A stretch of 64,000 nucleotides of DNA from Timonella senegalensis JC301 (GCF_000312125.1 NZ_HE978643.1:81200-145199); one strand, 5' to 3'; numbered from the stretch's first letter, positions 1-9,189 are shown. A program made the numbers and translations. The notes: a model not told the origin generated them from the letters alone.

Positions 1-297
1 CGGGTGCCACTCGGGGAGTCGCATCGGGGGAGTTCGCGCTGGCCAAGAGGTGTCCTTTTGGGTCGTTGGTGGAATCCTGAGGTGGGGCTGGGGACTCCTG
101 ACTAACTCTGCGCCTCGAAACCCGCCCGCACCAGTGGAAACGGCTGAAAACTCAGTCGACTCCTAGTGACACCAGCCTACGTTTTTGGGCCGTCAGATGC
201 ATGTAGTGCGGGTGTTTTGCGCGATTCGAAGCCTTGTGTGGCACATCGGAAGGATTGCCTATAACACTTTCACACGAAAAATGGATACGATGACGGC
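1..297. other. Left edge, no gene assigned
   Basis: No gene can be assigned here. On the plus strand one frame is open from the window edge to a TAG near 166 and another to a TGA near 80, so the tail of an upstream gene may be present, but neither tail carries a motif I recognise. The last part is the leader of the MarR gene and contains TATAAC at 260-265, a possible -10 box. I see no matching -35 at good spacing and no clear ribosome binding site before the GTG at 298. Confidence 0.3.
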
Positions 298-786
298 GTG
301 GATTTCAATGAACGAGCCCACAGGCAGTGGCAAGCTATCCTGCCGGGCAAAGACGTAGATTCTTTGTTGACGACGGGGCGCATCTTGCGCATCGCGTCCT
401 TCCTCCTTGCCACGTCAGAGGAGATCGTTGGGGCGCACAACCTTACGCGTGGCGAGTTTGATTTGCTCTCCGCTGTGCGCCGCTCAGGCAAGAATTGCAG
501 GGCTACCGAGCTCTCTGTCCTCACCAAATCGTCCGGAGCCGCCATTACTAAGCGCCTAGATCGGCTGTCGGCCGCGGGTTTGGTGTCCCGCCAGGTACTG
601 CCGCGCGACCGCCGGGTCGTCATGGTGGACCTCACGGACGCGGGTCGCGAGCTCGTGGACAAGCTCCTACCGCTCGTGACAGTGGCTGAGGGCAAGTTAC
701 TCGCGGACTTTGACGAGCAGGAGATCAAGCAGTTTGGTGAGTTCCTGGCTCGCCTGCAGGCTGCGGTTGATCCCGTCCAGTACTGA
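298..786 (+). CDS. MarR-family transcriptional regulator
   Basis: A 162-residue protein of normal MarR length that should act as a DNA-binding dimer. A winged helix-turn-helix covers about residues 45-115. The recognition-helix region reads TKSSGAAITKRLDRL and is followed by the wing and the typical DRRVVMVDLTDAG segment. The frame opens with GTG at 298; the nearby ATGs at 281 and 290 lie in another frame. The gene stands alone and faces away from nothing obvious that it could control, with fumC convergent downstream. Its target and ligand are unknown. It is unrelated in sequence to the second MarR protein at 14703. Confidence 0.85.
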   Translation: MDFNERAHRQWQAILPGKDVDSLLTTGRILRIASFLLATSEEIVGAHNLTRGEFDLLSAVRRSGKNCRATELSVLTKSSGAAITKRLDRLSAAGLVSRQVLPRDRRVVMVDLTDAGRELVDKLLPLVTVAEGKLLADFDEQEIKQFGEFLARLQAAVDPVQY

Positions 787-851
787 TTTTCGACGATTCC
801 CTCGCGTTAGTCGCTTCCCGCACCGTACGGTGTGGGCTGGGCGTAGAGGGG
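785..851. repeat. CGACGAT palindrome family, degenerate copy
   Basis: Directly after the MarR stop codon the sequence reads GATTTTCGACGAT, the end motif of the intergenic palindromes found at 7301, 20228, 23372, 27324 and 29536. Here only one end is conserved. The rest can fold through CCCGCACC/GGTGTGGG and CCCTC/GAGGG, but the matching ATCGTCG end is missing. It may serve as the 3' end of the MarR transcript. Confidence 0.35.
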
Positions 852-910
852 TTCAAGTCGAGCGCCTGACCACGCAGAGCTCTTGATGCGTGAGGTGTGG
901 GGTCATGAAG

Positions 911-949
911 AGGGAGGCGCCCCGGAGAATTTCTCCGGGGCGCCTCCCT
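911..949 (-). terminator. Hairpin terminator after fumC
   Basis: A perfect 19-base inverted repeat, AGGGAGGCGCCCCGGAGAA against its complement, lies 24 bases beyond the fumC stop. The plus-strand side is followed by CTTCTTATTG and the minus-strand side has no clear T run, so it may act in both directions between two convergent genes. Confidence 0.6.
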
Positions 950-972
950 CTTCTTATTGTCGGGCGGTGGGA

Positions 973-2391
973 CTACTCGGCTGGACGCGTCATCGACAGC
1001 ACGTCGAGCGCAGTGTCGAGCTGCTCGAGGGTGACCTCGCCGCGCTCCACAAAGCCGAGGTCGATGACTGCCTCGCGTACGGTCATGCCCTGCTTGACGG
1101 AGTGCTTGGCCACCTTGGCCGCAGCCTCATAACCGATGGTGCGGTTGAGCGGGGTCACGATCGATGGGGAAGACTCGGCCAGCGCGCGAGCGTGTTCTAC
1201 GTTCGCAGTGATGCCGTCAACGGTCTTGTCGGCGAGCACTGTTGCCGCAGAGGAGAGCAGGCGGATTGATTCGAGCACGCCCTGAGCAATGACTGGGATC
1301 TGGACGTTGAGCTCGAAGGAGCCGGATGCACCAGCCCACGCGACCGTTGCGTCGTTACCGATGACGCGCGCGGCGACCATGAGCACGGCCTCAGGGATGA
1401 CCGGGTTGACCTTGCCGGGCATGATTGATGAGCCGGGCTGGAGGTCCGGGATTGCGATCTCGCCAAGGCCGGTGTTTGGACCGGAGCCCATCCAGCGCAG
1501 GTCGTTGCAGATCTTGGTCAAGGACACGGCGATGGTGCGAAGCGCTCCGGAGAGCTCGACGAGGCCGTCACGGGACGACTGCGCCTCAAAGTGGTCGCGT
1601 GCCTCGGTCAGCGGAAGCCCAGTGTCCTCAACCAGCAGGGCGATGACGCGCTGCGGGAATCCCTTGGGGGTGTTGATTCCAGTGCCCACGGCTGTTCCGC
1701 CGAGTGGGACCTCTGCTGCGCGGGGGAGGGCTGACTCTAGGCGTTCGATGCCGTAACGGATAGCGGCTGCGTAGCCGCCGAACTCCTGGCCCAGCGTGAC
1801 AGGGGTTGCGTCCATGAGGTGCGTGCGGCCGGACTTGACCACGGCCTTGAACTCAGAGGACTTCTTTTCAAGTGAGACTGCGAGGTGCTCGAGCGATGGG
1901 ATGAGCGTGTGGATGACGCCTGCGGTCGCGGCTACGTGAACCGAGGTGGGAAAGACGTCGTTCGAGGACTGCGAAGCGTTGACGTGGTCGTTCGGGTGAA
2001 CCTCGCTGCCCAGCTCGCGGGTGGCCAGCGTGGCGAGCACCTCGTTCATGTTCATGTTCGAGGAGGTGCCCGAACCGGTCTGATAGACGTCTACCGGGAA
2101 GTGCTCGTCCAACCCTCCGCCGGCTACCTGGTCTGCAGCGGAGACGATCGCGGAGGCAACTGCCGAGTCAAGGACGCCGAGCTCCGCGTTGGCTAGAGCA
2201 GCGGCCTTCTTGACGCGGGCAAGTGCCTCGATGTGCGAGCGCTCGAGAGGAGTCCCAGAAATGGGGAAGTTCTCAACGGCGCGCTGGGTCTGTGCGCGGT
2301 AGAGGGCCGATGCGGGTACGCGGACCTCTCCCATGGTGTCGTGTTCAATGCGGAAGTCTGCGGTGACTTCTTCTTCGTGTGAAAGGCTCAT
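973..2391 (-). CDS. fumC: Class II fumarate hydratase
   Basis: A cytoplasmic TCA-cycle enzyme that interconverts fumarate and L-malate without an iron-sulfur cluster. At 472 residues it has full family length. The superfamily signature [12 protein letters not shown] is present near residue 330, with [12 protein letters not shown] and [14 protein letters not shown] upstream as expected for the fumarase/aspartase fold. The frame starts at an ATG at 2391 and ends just before a strong hairpin. It is separated from carbonic anhydrase by 236 bases that hold the terminator of that gene, so it is probably transcribed on its own. Assignment to fumarase rather than aspartase rests on overall similarity and is firm. 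Confidence 0.95.
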   Translation of the reverse strand: MSLSHEEEVTADFRIEHDTMGEVRVPASALYRAQTQRAVENFPISGTPLERSHIEALARVKKAAALANAELGVLDSAVASAIVSAADQVAGGGLDEHFPVDVYQTGSGTSSNMNMNEVLATLATRELGSEVHPNDHVNASQSSNDVFPTSVHVAATAGVIHTLIPSLEHLAVSLEKKSSEFKAVVKSGRTHLMDATPVTLGQEFGGYAAAIRYGIERLESALPRAAEVPLGGTAVGTGINTPKGFPQRVIALLVEDTGLPLTEARDHFEAQSSRDGLVELSGALRTIAVSLTKICNDLRWMGSGPNTGLGEIAIPDLQPGSSIMPGKVNPVIPEAVLMVAARVIGNDATVAWAGASGSFELNVQIPVIAQGVLESIRLLSSAATVLADKTVDGITANVEHARALAESSPSIVTPLNRTIGYEAAAKVAKHSVKQGMTVREAVIDLGFVERGEVTLEQLDTALDVLSMTRPAE

Positions 2392-2559
2392 GGGTCAATC
2401 CTGCCTCATTGTGACCTGTGACCCAAAGTCGCTGGTCTGCATCTGGTATGGAGCGGTCCAGCCAGGCGATCTGTCATCGAGTTCCTTGTGGAGACCCGGA
2501 CGGGCGGGAATGAGCCCACAAACCCAGTTCCCCTCTACGACTACCTGGGCAGACGGCGT

Positions 2560-2597
2560 AAAAAAGCGGAGGAACACCGCTGTGGCATTCCTCCGCT
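2560..2597 (-). terminator. Rho-independent terminator of the leftward operon
   Basis: AGCGGAGGAA at 2565-2574 pairs with TTCCTCCGCT at 2588-2597, and on the minus strand the stem is followed by a run of T. It lies 30 bases after the carbonic anhydrase stop and probably ends the xseA-xseB-pfkB-carbonic anhydrase run. Confidence 0.8.
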
Positions 2598-2627
2598 GAC
2601 GTCCCGCAGTCCGGGACCCGATGAGGA

Positions 2628-3263
2628 CTACTCTTCCCCGATGTCGCCGATCACCTTAATGAGGTGGGCGGCGCCATCCTCGAGGTCATATTCCAGACCA
2701 ATGATCGCGCAGCGCCCCTCAGCCACGGCGGCGGCAATTGCTGCAGAGTACCCGTGGAGCATCTCAGCGGTGTGCTTGACGTGCACGGTGCGCAGGAGCG
2801 CCTCGTCGATCTCATCGAGTGCTTCCGGTGTCGCCGTCATAGCTACGATCGATGGGATGACACGGTCGGTGACTGCGCGAATGAACCCTGGGGGCTGCTC
2901 GCCGGTGGCCAGTGTTTGAGCAGCCGCATGGACGGCTCCGCACTTGTCGTGTCCAAGGACAACGATGAGTGGTGTGTGCAGGACCTCTACTGCGTACTCG
3001 ATTGAGCCCACCACTGTGGTGTCCACGGTGTGGCCGGCAGTGCGCACCACAAAGAGGTCGCCGAGGCCGCGGTCAAAGATGATCTCGGCCGCGACACGGG
3101 AATCGGAGCAGCCAAAGAACGTGGCAAAGGGGTTTTGCGCGACCTTGAGCTGCTCACGGATTTCAAACCCCTGTGAGGGGTGTTCCATGGTTCCGTTAAC
3201 GAACCTGGAGTTGCCGTCCTTGAGTTGTTGCCAAGCCTGAGCGGGAGTGAGTTGTGTTGGCAC
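2628..3263 (-). CDS. Beta-class carbonic anhydrase
   Basis: A zinc enzyme that interconverts CO2 and bicarbonate in the cytoplasm and supplies bicarbonate to carboxylases. It has 211 residues, normal for the class. The zinc ligands are visible as the CSDSR motif (Cys and Asp/Arg dyad, about residue 52) and the HDKCG motif (His and Cys, about residue 104). It follows the PfkB kinase by 30 bases on the same strand, so it may be the last gene of a leftward transcription unit closed by the terminator at 2560-2597. Confidence 0.93.
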   Translation of the reverse strand: MPTQLTPAQAWQQLKDGNSRFVNGTMEHPSQGFEIREQLKVAQNPFATFFGCSDSRVAAEIIFDRGLGDLFVVRTAGHTVDTTVVGSIEYAVEVLHTPLIVVLGHDKCGAVHAAAQTLATGEQPPGFIRAVTDRVIPSIVAMTATPEALDEIDEALLRTVHVKHTAEMLHGYSAAIAAAVAEGRCAIIGLEYDLEDGAAHLIKVIGDIGEE

Positions 3264-3293
3264 GAAATTCCTAACCCAATGTTGGAAATAGAT

Positions 3294-4217
3294 TTACTCG
3301 TCGAGTTCAGCAAGCCAAGGAGGGTTAGCGCCTGCGCGGGAGACAGTGACGGCTGCGACCTTGGTGCACTGCAACAAGACAGTTTCTAGAGTAGCGCTGT
3401 TGATCGCGTGGAGGTTTTGGCGTTCCACGGATCCGACAAGTCCCTGCTCCCACAGGCCGTGGAGGAGTGCGCCCATGAACGAGTCACCTGCGCCGACCGT
3501 GTCAGCAACCGTCGTCTGAGGGGCCGCCACCGTGAGTTCATCCTGGGAGGTGACAGCAAACGCTCCCTCACCGCCGAAGGTCACAACCACGAGGGCTGGG
3601 CCGCCAGCTTGCCAACGCCGCGCAACGTCGCGTGGGTCAACTCCCGGGTAGAGCCACTCAAGGTCCTCGTCGCTGACCTTCACCACGTCCGACAGTCCAA
3701 CGTAGGTCTCAACGTGGGGGCGCACTTCATTCGGACTGCCCATGAGTGTGGGCCGCATGTTTGGGTCGTACGTAATGGTTGCGGTGTCGCGGGCAGCCTC
3801 GAGGAGCGCACGAACCTTGGCTCCGCCAGGCTGCAGGATTGCGGCGATGGATCCGGTGTGTGCGATGACAGCGCCAGCGGGTACCTGCACCGGGGGAAGG
3901 TCCCACTCGACGTCGAACTGATACGTGGCTGACCCACTTGCGGAAAGTGACGCGCGTGCAAGCGAGGTGGCCTGCGCCCCGGCGCTCGCAGGCTCAATGT
4001 AGACGCGAGACTCCTGGAGCCATTGCTCGATCGTCCGCCCTCGTTCATCCTGTCCAATCCACGTCAGCAGATGGGCGCTTCGTCCAAGTCTGCCAAGCGT
4101 GAGCGCCACATTTGCAGGGCTTCCACCTGGGTGTTCCTTGGTTACCCCGTCCGTTGTAGTGACGGCATCGATGAGTGCTTCACCGATGATGAATGCAAAG
4201 TGCGTTGGACTGGACAT
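3294..4217 (-). CDS. PfkB-family carbohydrate kinase, fructokinase-like
   Basis: A 307-residue ATP-dependent sugar kinase of the ribokinase superfamily. The N-terminal GGSPANVALTLGRLG is the first PfkB signature. The C-terminal DTVGAGDSFMGALLHG holds the catalytic aspartate and the anion hole. Overall form (GEALIDAV start, LTWIGQDERG) is closest to fructokinases, but the sugar cannot be fixed from sequence. The gene starts 8 bases after xseB and shares its strand, which suggests co-transcription by position rather than by function. Confidence 0.88.
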   Translation of the reverse strand: MSSPTHFAFIIGEALIDAVTTTDGVTKEHPGGSPANVALTLGRLGRSAHLLTWIGQDERGRTIEQWLQESRVYIEPASAGAQATSLARASLSASGSATYQFDVEWDLPPVQVPAGAVIAHTGSIAAILQPGGAKVRALLEAARDTATITYDPNMRPTLMGSPNEVRPHVETYVGLSDVVKVSDEDLEWLYPGVDPRDVARRWQAGGPALVVVTFGGEGAFAVTSQDELTVAAPQTTVADTVGAGDSFMGALLHGLWEQGLVGSVERQNLHAINSATLETVLLQCTKVAAVTVSRAGANPPWLAELDE

Positions 4218-4225
4218 GCAGTTTC

Positions 4226-4489
4226 CTAGTCTTCAGATGGAAAGCCTGATGTGGACTGACGGGCCTGTTCTAGGCGCTGCTTCGCACCATCGAGCCATTC
4301 CTGGCACCTCGCGGCGAGTAATTCGCCGCGTTCCCATAGGGCAAGTGACGCCTCTAGCGAAGCCGAGCCCGCCTCGAGTCGCTGAACGATCCCGATCAGT
4401 TCATCGCGGGCCTCTTCGTAACCGAGCTGGGCGATCTGCTCCCGCGCAGCGGCGTCGATTGCGCTGGGTGTTGGGAAGTTTTCCGTCAT
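4226..4489 (-). CDS. xseB: Exonuclease VII small subunit
   Basis: An 87-residue protein, normal size for XseB, which binds several copies to one XseA to form the single-strand-specific exonuclease VII. The conserved helical core is visible as YEEARDELIGIVQRLEAGS followed by SLALWERGELLAARC. It lies 67 bases after xseA on the same strand, the usual order. The tail (EQARQSTSGFPSED) is polar and unstructured. Confidence 0.93.
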   Translation of the reverse strand: MTENFPTPSAIDAAAREQIAQLGYEEARDELIGIVQRLEAGSASLEASLALWERGELLAARCQEWLDGAKQRLEQARQSTSGFPSED

Positions 4490-4556
4490 GATTCTTCTAT
4501 TCTCCGATACCGATGTAGGGAAATGCTAGGGCTTACATAATCCAATTAAGAAAGTT

Positions 4557-5870
4557 TTATGAGTTGCGAGTCGCAGTGAACGAGCCCTCGTAGAGCCGGA
4601 CCGAGACCTCCTGGCCGGGAGCTACGGATTCAGCCGTAGTCACCACGTGACCGCTTAGGTCCTGGACCACGGCGTATCCGCGCTCGAGGGTTGCCCGAGG
4701 AGACAGCGCCCCGACCTGCGCGCTGAGGCGGTGCAATTCCAGCTCAAGGCGCATGACCTGTCGATCCAGGGAGTTGCGCAATCGCTCTGTCTGCTGCCCA
4801 AGCGCTACCTCGTGTGGCGCGATGAGTGCCATGGGGTTGGCTAGAACAGGCCGTGAAACCAGTTGTGCGAGCCCGTTGCTCTCGCGGATGACCCGGGACT
4901 CGATAGCCCCACGGATCCTGCCCAGAGCGTTGGCGACCCCGGCGCGCTCCTCCACAACGTTTGGGACGATCCGCTTGGCCGCGTCCGTGGGCGTTGACGC
5001 ACGGAAGTCCGCCGCAAAGTCGATAAGGGGAGTGTCGCGTTCGTGCCCAATCGCGGACACGATCGGTGTGCGGGCCGCAGCCACAGCACGCACAAGTGAC
5101 TCGTTGGAGAACGGCAGCAGATCCTCAACGGCCCCGCCACCACGGGCAATGACGATCACGTCGATGTCATCCCGAGCGTCAAGTTCCGCAAGGGCAGCGG
5201 AGACCTGCGCAACCGCGTGCACACCTTGGACCGCGACCTCTCTGATCTCAAACTGAACCTCGGGCCAGCGGTTGGAGGCATTCACCACGACGTCATGGAG
5301 AGCCTCGGATTCGCGGCCGCAAATCAGCCCGACCCGAGCGGGTAGGAAGGGGAGGGGTTTCTTACGTGAATCGTCGAAAAGCCCTTCCGCAGCGAGCTGG
5401 GACTTGAGCTGCTCAATCCGAGCTAGCAGCTCGCCCAACCCTACCTGCGCGATTTCCCGCGCCTGAAGTTGGAATGAGCCGCGCTTGGTCCAGAAGGTGG
5501 GCTTGACGTGGGCGACTACGTGCGCCCCCTCGGACAACGGGCCAGCGGCGCTCAGCGCATTGGCGTAGATGGAGACCGGCAGGGACATGTCCTGGTCGGT
5601 GTCGCGCAGCGTCAGAAATGCCATCCCGGCGCCGGGGCGGCGGTTGAGCTGAACAACCTGACCCTCGATCCACAGCGGAACCATGCGGTCGATGTACTGC
5701 GCGATCTTCTGCGAGAGCAGGCGCACAGGCCAAGGGTTGTCCTTGGTGGTGTCGCCGGCGCGCTCCGCGGGCCGAGCGGGTGCGGGCGCTGGCACAGACG
5801 AATCCGGCGCGAACTCGTCCGCAGTGGCAGGGGAGTCGTGGGCTGGGACCTCAGGGTTTTGATCAGTCAC
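4557..5870 (-). CDS. xseA: Exonuclease VII large subunit
   Basis: The catalytic subunit of exonuclease VII, which degrades single-stranded DNA in repair. It has 437 residues. After a disordered proline/alanine-rich N-terminus (about 1-45) comes the OB-fold domain (about 46-140, with IEGQVVQLNRRPGAGM). The catalytic domain follows, with ARGGGAVEDLLPFSNE and AIGHERDTPLIDFAAD, both diagnostic of XseA. It is the first gene of the leftward run. The 253-base gap to the divergent ispH gene holds three hairpin repeats. Confidence 0.95.
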   Translation of the reverse strand: MTDQNPEVPAHDSPATADEFAPDSSVPAPAPARPAERAGDTTKDNPWPVRLLSQKIAQYIDRMVPLWIEGQVVQLNRRPGAGMAFLTLRDTDQDMSLPVSIYANALSAAGPLSEGAHVVAHVKPTFWTKRGSFQLQAREIAQVGLGELLARIEQLKSQLAAEGLFDDSRKKPLPFLPARVGLICGRESEALHDVVVNASNRWPEVQFEIREVAVQGVHAVAQVSAALAELDARDDIDVIVIARGGGAVEDLLPFSNESLVRAVAAARTPIVSAIGHERDTPLIDFAADFRASTPTDAAKRIVPNVVEERAGVANALGRIRGAIESRVIRESNGLAQLVSRPVLANPMALIAPHEVALGQQTERLRNSLDRQVMRLELELHRLSAQVGALSPRATLERGYAVVQDLSGHVVTTAESVAPGQEVSVRLYEGSFTATRNS

Positions 5871-5947
5871 ACATCAAGGATGCCTCAGCCCTCTGACACT
5901 GCTCGCATGCGACCCGCCACGCCGCCAACCCACACCACCACCCTCCA

Positions 5948-6037
5948 CGAGAGTGTCCCTGAGCCCACTCTCCCTTACGAGAGTGTCCCTGAGCTCACTC
6001 TCCCTTACGAGAGTATTCCTGAGCCCACTCTCGATGA
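5948..6037. repeat. Three tandem 30-bp hairpin repeats
   Basis: Three consecutive 30-base units start at 5948, 5978 and 6008. Each contains GAGAGTG (third copy GAGAGTA) and, after a 10-base spacer, CACTCTC, so each unit can fold into a 7-bp stem. The first two units are nearly identical and the third is more diverged. They lie between the divergent xseA and ispH starts, about 86-176 bases upstream of ispH. An array of operators or a recombination-prone iteron is possible. No matching protein is known to me. Confidence 0.8.
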
Positions 6038-6123
6038 AACAGAACCAAGCCACCCCCAGATCGTGCACAAGGTCACCGCATTCCCCTGACCCTTTCTGTG
6101 CCGCTCTCACCTAGAATCAAGGG

Positions 6124-7278
6124 GTGAGTCAAACTTTGTCTTCCGCAGCCAGCCCAGCCGAATCCGTATTGCACATGCCACTCGCCACTGGTGAGCGGCT
6201 CGCAGGTTCGCGCTCCCAATCTGACAACGGAAAGCGCGTCCTCCTTGCAGCCCCACGCGGGTACTGCGCCGGAGTGGACCGCGCTGTGATCGCAGTTGAA
6301 AAGGCCCTCGAACTGCACGGCGCGCCCGTGTACGTGCGCAAGGAGATCGTCCACAACAAGTACGTTGTGGAAACTCTGTCTGAGCGCGGTGCCATCTTTG
6401 TTAACGAGACCGATGAGGTTCCAGAAGGCGCCCGCGTCGTCTTCTCGGCCCACGGAGTCTCGCCCGCAGTGGTTGCCGCCGCTAAGGAGCGCAACCTGGA
6501 CACGATCGACGCAACGTGCCCGCTCGTGACCAAGGTTCACAAGGAAGCCGTCCGCTTTGCGGCTGACGACTACGACATCCTGCTGATCGGCCACACCGGA
6601 CACGAGGAAGTTGAGGGAACTGCAGGTGAGGCCCCCGACCACATCCAGATCGTCAACTCCCCGGACGACGTGGACAACGTGACCGTGCGCGACCCCGAAA
6701 AGGTCGTCTGGATCTCGCAGACCACCCTGTCCGTGGACGAGACCATGGAAACGGTCAACCGCCTGCGCACCAAGTTCCCAACCCTGCAGAACCCGCCAAG
6801 CGATGACATCTGCTACGCCACCCAGAACCGACAGGTCGCGGTGAAGAAGCTCGCGCCGCAGTGTGACGTGGTGATCGTGGTCGGTTCGCGTAACTCGTCC
6901 AACTCCGTGCGCCTCAAGGAGGTTGCTAAGGACGCCGGCGCCACCGAGTCGTACCTGATCGACTACGCCAAGGAAATCGACGAGGCCTGGCTCGAGGGAG
7001 CCAAGACCGTCGGCGTCACCTCCGGTGCCTCGGTCCCAGACATCCTGGTCCAGGACGTCCTCAAGTACCTTGACGAGCGCGGCTACAGCGATGTCGAAGA
7101 GGTTCGCACCGCCACCGAGGACCTCATGTTCTCGCTCCCTCGCGAGCTGCGCGCCGACCTCAAGAAGGCCGGCATGGGCGAGCCTCGCCCTCGCCGTGGC
7201 GCACGCAAGTCGCTTGACGTCACGCCAGTTTCGGCCGATTCGGTCGTTCCTGCGGGGGATGACTGCAACTCCCTGTAG
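6124..7278 (+). CDS. ispH: 4-hydroxy-3-methylbut-2-enyl diphosphate reductase
   Basis: The last enzyme of the MEP isoprenoid pathway, an iron-sulfur protein that makes IPP and DMAPP. The three cluster cysteines are visible in [21 protein letters not shown] and ICYATQNRQ, and the active-site region includes SAHGVSP. It has 384 residues, longer than the usual 310-330 because of a 37-residue N-terminal extension and a basic C-terminal tail. The GTG start at 6124 has no good ribosome binding site. TAGAAT at 6112-6117 sits seven bases upstream of it, so a leaderless transcript is possible. ATG at 6175 is an alternative start that keeps the whole domain. Confidence 0.93.
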   Translation: MSQTLSSAASPAESVLHMPLATGERLAGSRSQSDNGKRVLLAAPRGYCAGVDRAVIAVEKALELHGAPVYVRKEIVHNKYVVETLSERGAIFVNETDEVPEGARVVFSAHGVSPAVVAAAKERNLDTIDATCPLVTKVHKEAVRFAADDYDILLIGHTGHEEVEGTAGEAPDHIQIVNSPDDVDNVTVRDPEKVVWISQTTLSVDETMETVNRLRTKFPTLQNPPSDDICYATQNRQVAVKKLAPQCDVVIVVGSRNSSNSVRLKEVAKDAGATESYLIDYAKEIDEAWLEGAKTVGVTSGASVPDILVQDVLKYLDERGYSDVEEVRTATEDLMFSLPRELRADLKKAGMGEPRPRRGARKSLDVTPVSADSVVPAGDDCNSL

Positions 7279-7300
7279 TACCAGCACGACGCGTCGTACC

Positions 7301-7370
7301 AACCCAGCCCGTTCGTCGATTGTCAGTTGGGGCCTTTGGCCCCACAGATTTTCGACGATCGGGCTGAGTT
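7301..7370. repeat. CGACGAT palindrome family, copy between ispH and ychF
   Basis: A 70-base imperfect hairpin. Outer arms 7301-7319 and 7352-7370 match at 17 of 19 positions and contain CGTCGA/TCGACG, and the inner stem is TGGGGCC-TTT-GGCCCCA at 7329-7345. A separate perfect 12-bp palindrome, ACGACGCGTCGT, lies just upstream at 7287-7298. It may terminate ispH transcription, although no T run follows. Confidence 0.7.
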
Positions 7371-7434
7371 ATGCGGTCAACCTCTCGTTTGTGGAAGTCC
7401 AGTTTTTGGGCGTGAGCCGGTAAGATTGGGCAAC

Positions 7435-8520
7435 GTGGCTCTTACTATTGGAATTGCTGGTCTCCCGAACGTCGGTAAGTCGACGTTGTTCAACGCCCTG
7501 ACACGTGCGCAGGTACTCGCAGCGAACTACCCGTTCGCAACGATCGAACCCAACGTTGGCGTTGTTCCCCTTCCCGACCCGCGGCTGAACAAGCTCGCGG
7601 AGATCTTTGGTTCCACCAAGATCCTGCCGGCGACCGTGTCCTTCGTGGACATCGCAGGTATCGTGCGCGGCGCATCTGAGGGTGAAGGACTGGGCAACAA
7701 GTTCCTGGCTAACATCCGCGAGGCTGACGCAATCTGCCAGGTCACGCGCGCATTCGCCGACCCAGACGTGGTCCACGTGGACGGCAAGGTCTCGCCTAAA
7801 GACGACATCGAGACCATCAACACTGAACTGATCCTCGCCGATCTGCAGACGCTTGAGAAGGCGCTCGTGCGGATCGAAAAGGAAGTCAAGATCAAGAAGG
7901 GCGATCCGGTTCTCTTTGAGGCCGCGAAGACCGCCCAGAAGATTCTTGAGGACGGACAGACCTTGTTCGCGGGCGCTGCCGCAGCCAAGCTGAACCTCGA
8001 TGACATCTCGTCGCTGCAGCTCATGACCGCCAAGCCATTCATCTACGTGTTCAACACTGACGACGCTGGTCTGCAGGACAAGGCGTTCCAGGACGAGATC
8101 CGCGCAATTGTTGCTCCAGCCGAGGCGATCTTCCTTGACGCCAAGTTTGAGTCCGAGCTGGTAGAGCTCGAGCCTGAAGAGGCCGCCGAGATGCTCGCCG
8201 AGAACGGCCAGGAAGAGGCAGGCCTCGACCAGCTGGCCCGCGTTGGCTTCGACACACTCGGCCTGCAGACCTACCTCACCGCAGGCCCCAAGGAGTCCCG
8301 TGCGTGGACGATCCACAAGGGCTGGACCGCACCACAGGCCGCCGGCGTCATCCACACCGACTTCGAGCGTGGCTTCATCAAGGCAGAGGTCATCTCGTTC
8401 GAGGACCTGGTTGAGACCGGCTCCGTAGCCAACGCCCGCGCAGCAGGTAAGGCGCGCATGGAAGGCAAGGACTACGTCATGCAGGATGGCGACGTGGTGG
8501 AGTTCAGATTTAACGTGTAA
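7435..8520 (+). CDS. ychF: Redox-regulated ATPase/GTPase YchF
   Basis: A conserved P-loop protein of the Obg/OLA1 family that binds ribosomes and prefers ATP. It has 361 residues, the normal length, when started at GTG 7435, which places [17 protein letters not shown] at the N-terminus. An upstream in-frame opening from 7327 runs through the palindrome and is not credible. Domains: G domain with the Walker [10 protein letters not shown] at 8-16 and [16 protein letters not shown] near 70, a coiled-coil insert, and a C-terminal TGS domain (about 275-361). The family-typical C-terminus [10 protein letters not shown] ends at TAA 8520. Degenerate copies of this end recur at 9190 and 10366. Confidence 0.95.
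   Translation: MALTIGIAGLPNVGKSTLFNALTRAQVLAANYPFATIEPNVGVVPLPDPRLNKLAEIFGSTKILPATVSFVDIAGIVRGASEGEGLGNKFLANIREADAICQVTRAFADPDVVHVDGKVSPKDDIETINTELILADLQTLEKALVRIEKEVKIKKGDPVLFEAAKTAQKILEDGQTLFAGAAAAKLNLDDISSLQLMTAKPFIYVFNTDDAGLQDKAFQDEIRAIVAPAEAIFLDAKFESELVELEPEEAAEMLAENGQEEAGLDQLARVGFDTLGLQTYLTAGPKESRAWTIHKGWTAPQAAGVIHTDFERGFIKAEVISFEDLVETGSVANARAAGKARMEGKDYVMQDGDVVEFRFNV
8497..8520 (+). repeat. ychF tail, copy 1 (functional gene end)
   Basis: The last 24 bases of ychF, coding V-E-F-R-F-N-V and TAA. This is the first of three copies of the same coding tail. It matches copy 2 (9199-9222) at 19 of 24 bases and copy 3 (10375-10398) at 20 of 24, by hand alignment. Confidence 0.8.
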
Positions 8521-8670
8521 AAGTGCTGGTCATGCACGGTTTTCGGCTCGGAGCGCCAGTGCTGTACAGTTCCAGTTCAACGTCTTAGGTACGGGCAGGA
8601 TGAGCGCCAGCCTTGACGCTACGGTCGATGCTGATGCCGTTGGGTCAAGCTGAACTACGGAGAGGTGCAG

Positions 8671-9174
8671 ATGGAAGCGCGGCTTGTCGATCCGAGTCAG
8701 TCCATGGCTGTACAGCGCATCATGGAATCCAACGCCGAGTATTCACGTCGCGTCGAGGGTGCTGTGCCGACCCCCGCTGCTGCAAACGAAGTCCTGTCGG
8801 CCCTGCCGCCAGGGGTGCCGATCTCGCAGAAGGTCGATCTCGGGCTGTGGGATGGTCAGGAACTCGTCGCCTTTGCAGACGTGATCCTCGGATGGCCCAC
8901 CGTGTCTGTCGCTCACATCGGCCTGCTGATGACGGATGGTGCTCGTCAGGGCGAAGGCCTCGGCCGTAAGATGCACGACGCCGTGGTCGACCTGGCTGGC
9001 AGGAGGCCTGGCATTCAGTCGCTTCGGCTGTCGATAGTTGATACCAATGCCGATCTGGCTGCACCGTTCTGGACGAAGCTTGGCTACGAGCCCACCGGTG
9101 AAGCGGTGCCGTACGTTTCCGGGACTGTGGAGTCGACCGCTCGAATCTGGGTGCGGCCGGTGGCTGTCGCCTAG
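8671..9174 (+). CDS. GNAT-family N-acetyltransferase
   Basis: A 167-residue GCN5-related acetyltransferase that should use acetyl-CoA. The acetyl-CoA binding motif A is visible as the LLMTDGARQGEGLGRKM segment (Q/R-x-x-G-x-G/A), followed by the usual LRLSIVDTNADLAAPFWTKLGY motif B. The ATG at 8671 is chosen because GGAGAGG lies 6 bases upstream; a GTG at 8665 is inside that binding site. The substrate is unknown. The gene is the only one between ychF tail copies 1 and 2 and reads in the same direction as ychF, so it looks like the cargo of an inserted segment. Confidence 0.85.
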   Translation: MEARLVDPSQSMAVQRIMESNAEYSRRVEGAVPTPAAANEVLSALPPGVPISQKVDLGLWDGQELVAFADVILGWPTVSVAHIGLLMTDGARQGEGLGRKMHDAVVDLAGRRPGIQSLRLSIVDTNADLAAPFWTKLGYEPTGEAVPYVSGTVESTARIWVRPVAVA

Positions 9175-9189
9175 ATGTTCTCTAAGCGA

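Noticed and set aside
1-166. Open frames at the left edge as the tail of an upstream gene
   Set aside because: Two plus-strand frames and one minus-strand frame are open, and none shows a domain, so no gene can be chosen.
844-895. tRNA-like T-arm (GGGGTTCAAGTCGAGC)
   Set aside because: No acceptor, D or anticodon stems can be formed around it.
5948-6037. Tandem 30-bp units as a CRISPR array
   Set aside because: The units are contiguous without variable spacers and there are no cas genes.
6073-7302. Long open frame on the minus strand opposite ispH
   Set aside because: The codon bias of ispH leaves the opposite strand open; the translation has no recognisable domain and no binding site.
8564-8587. 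A fourth ychF-tail-like stretch reading V-Q-F-Q-F-N-V
   Set aside because: It matches the tail at only about 14 of 20 bases and has no stop codon at the right place, so chance similarity cannot be excluded.
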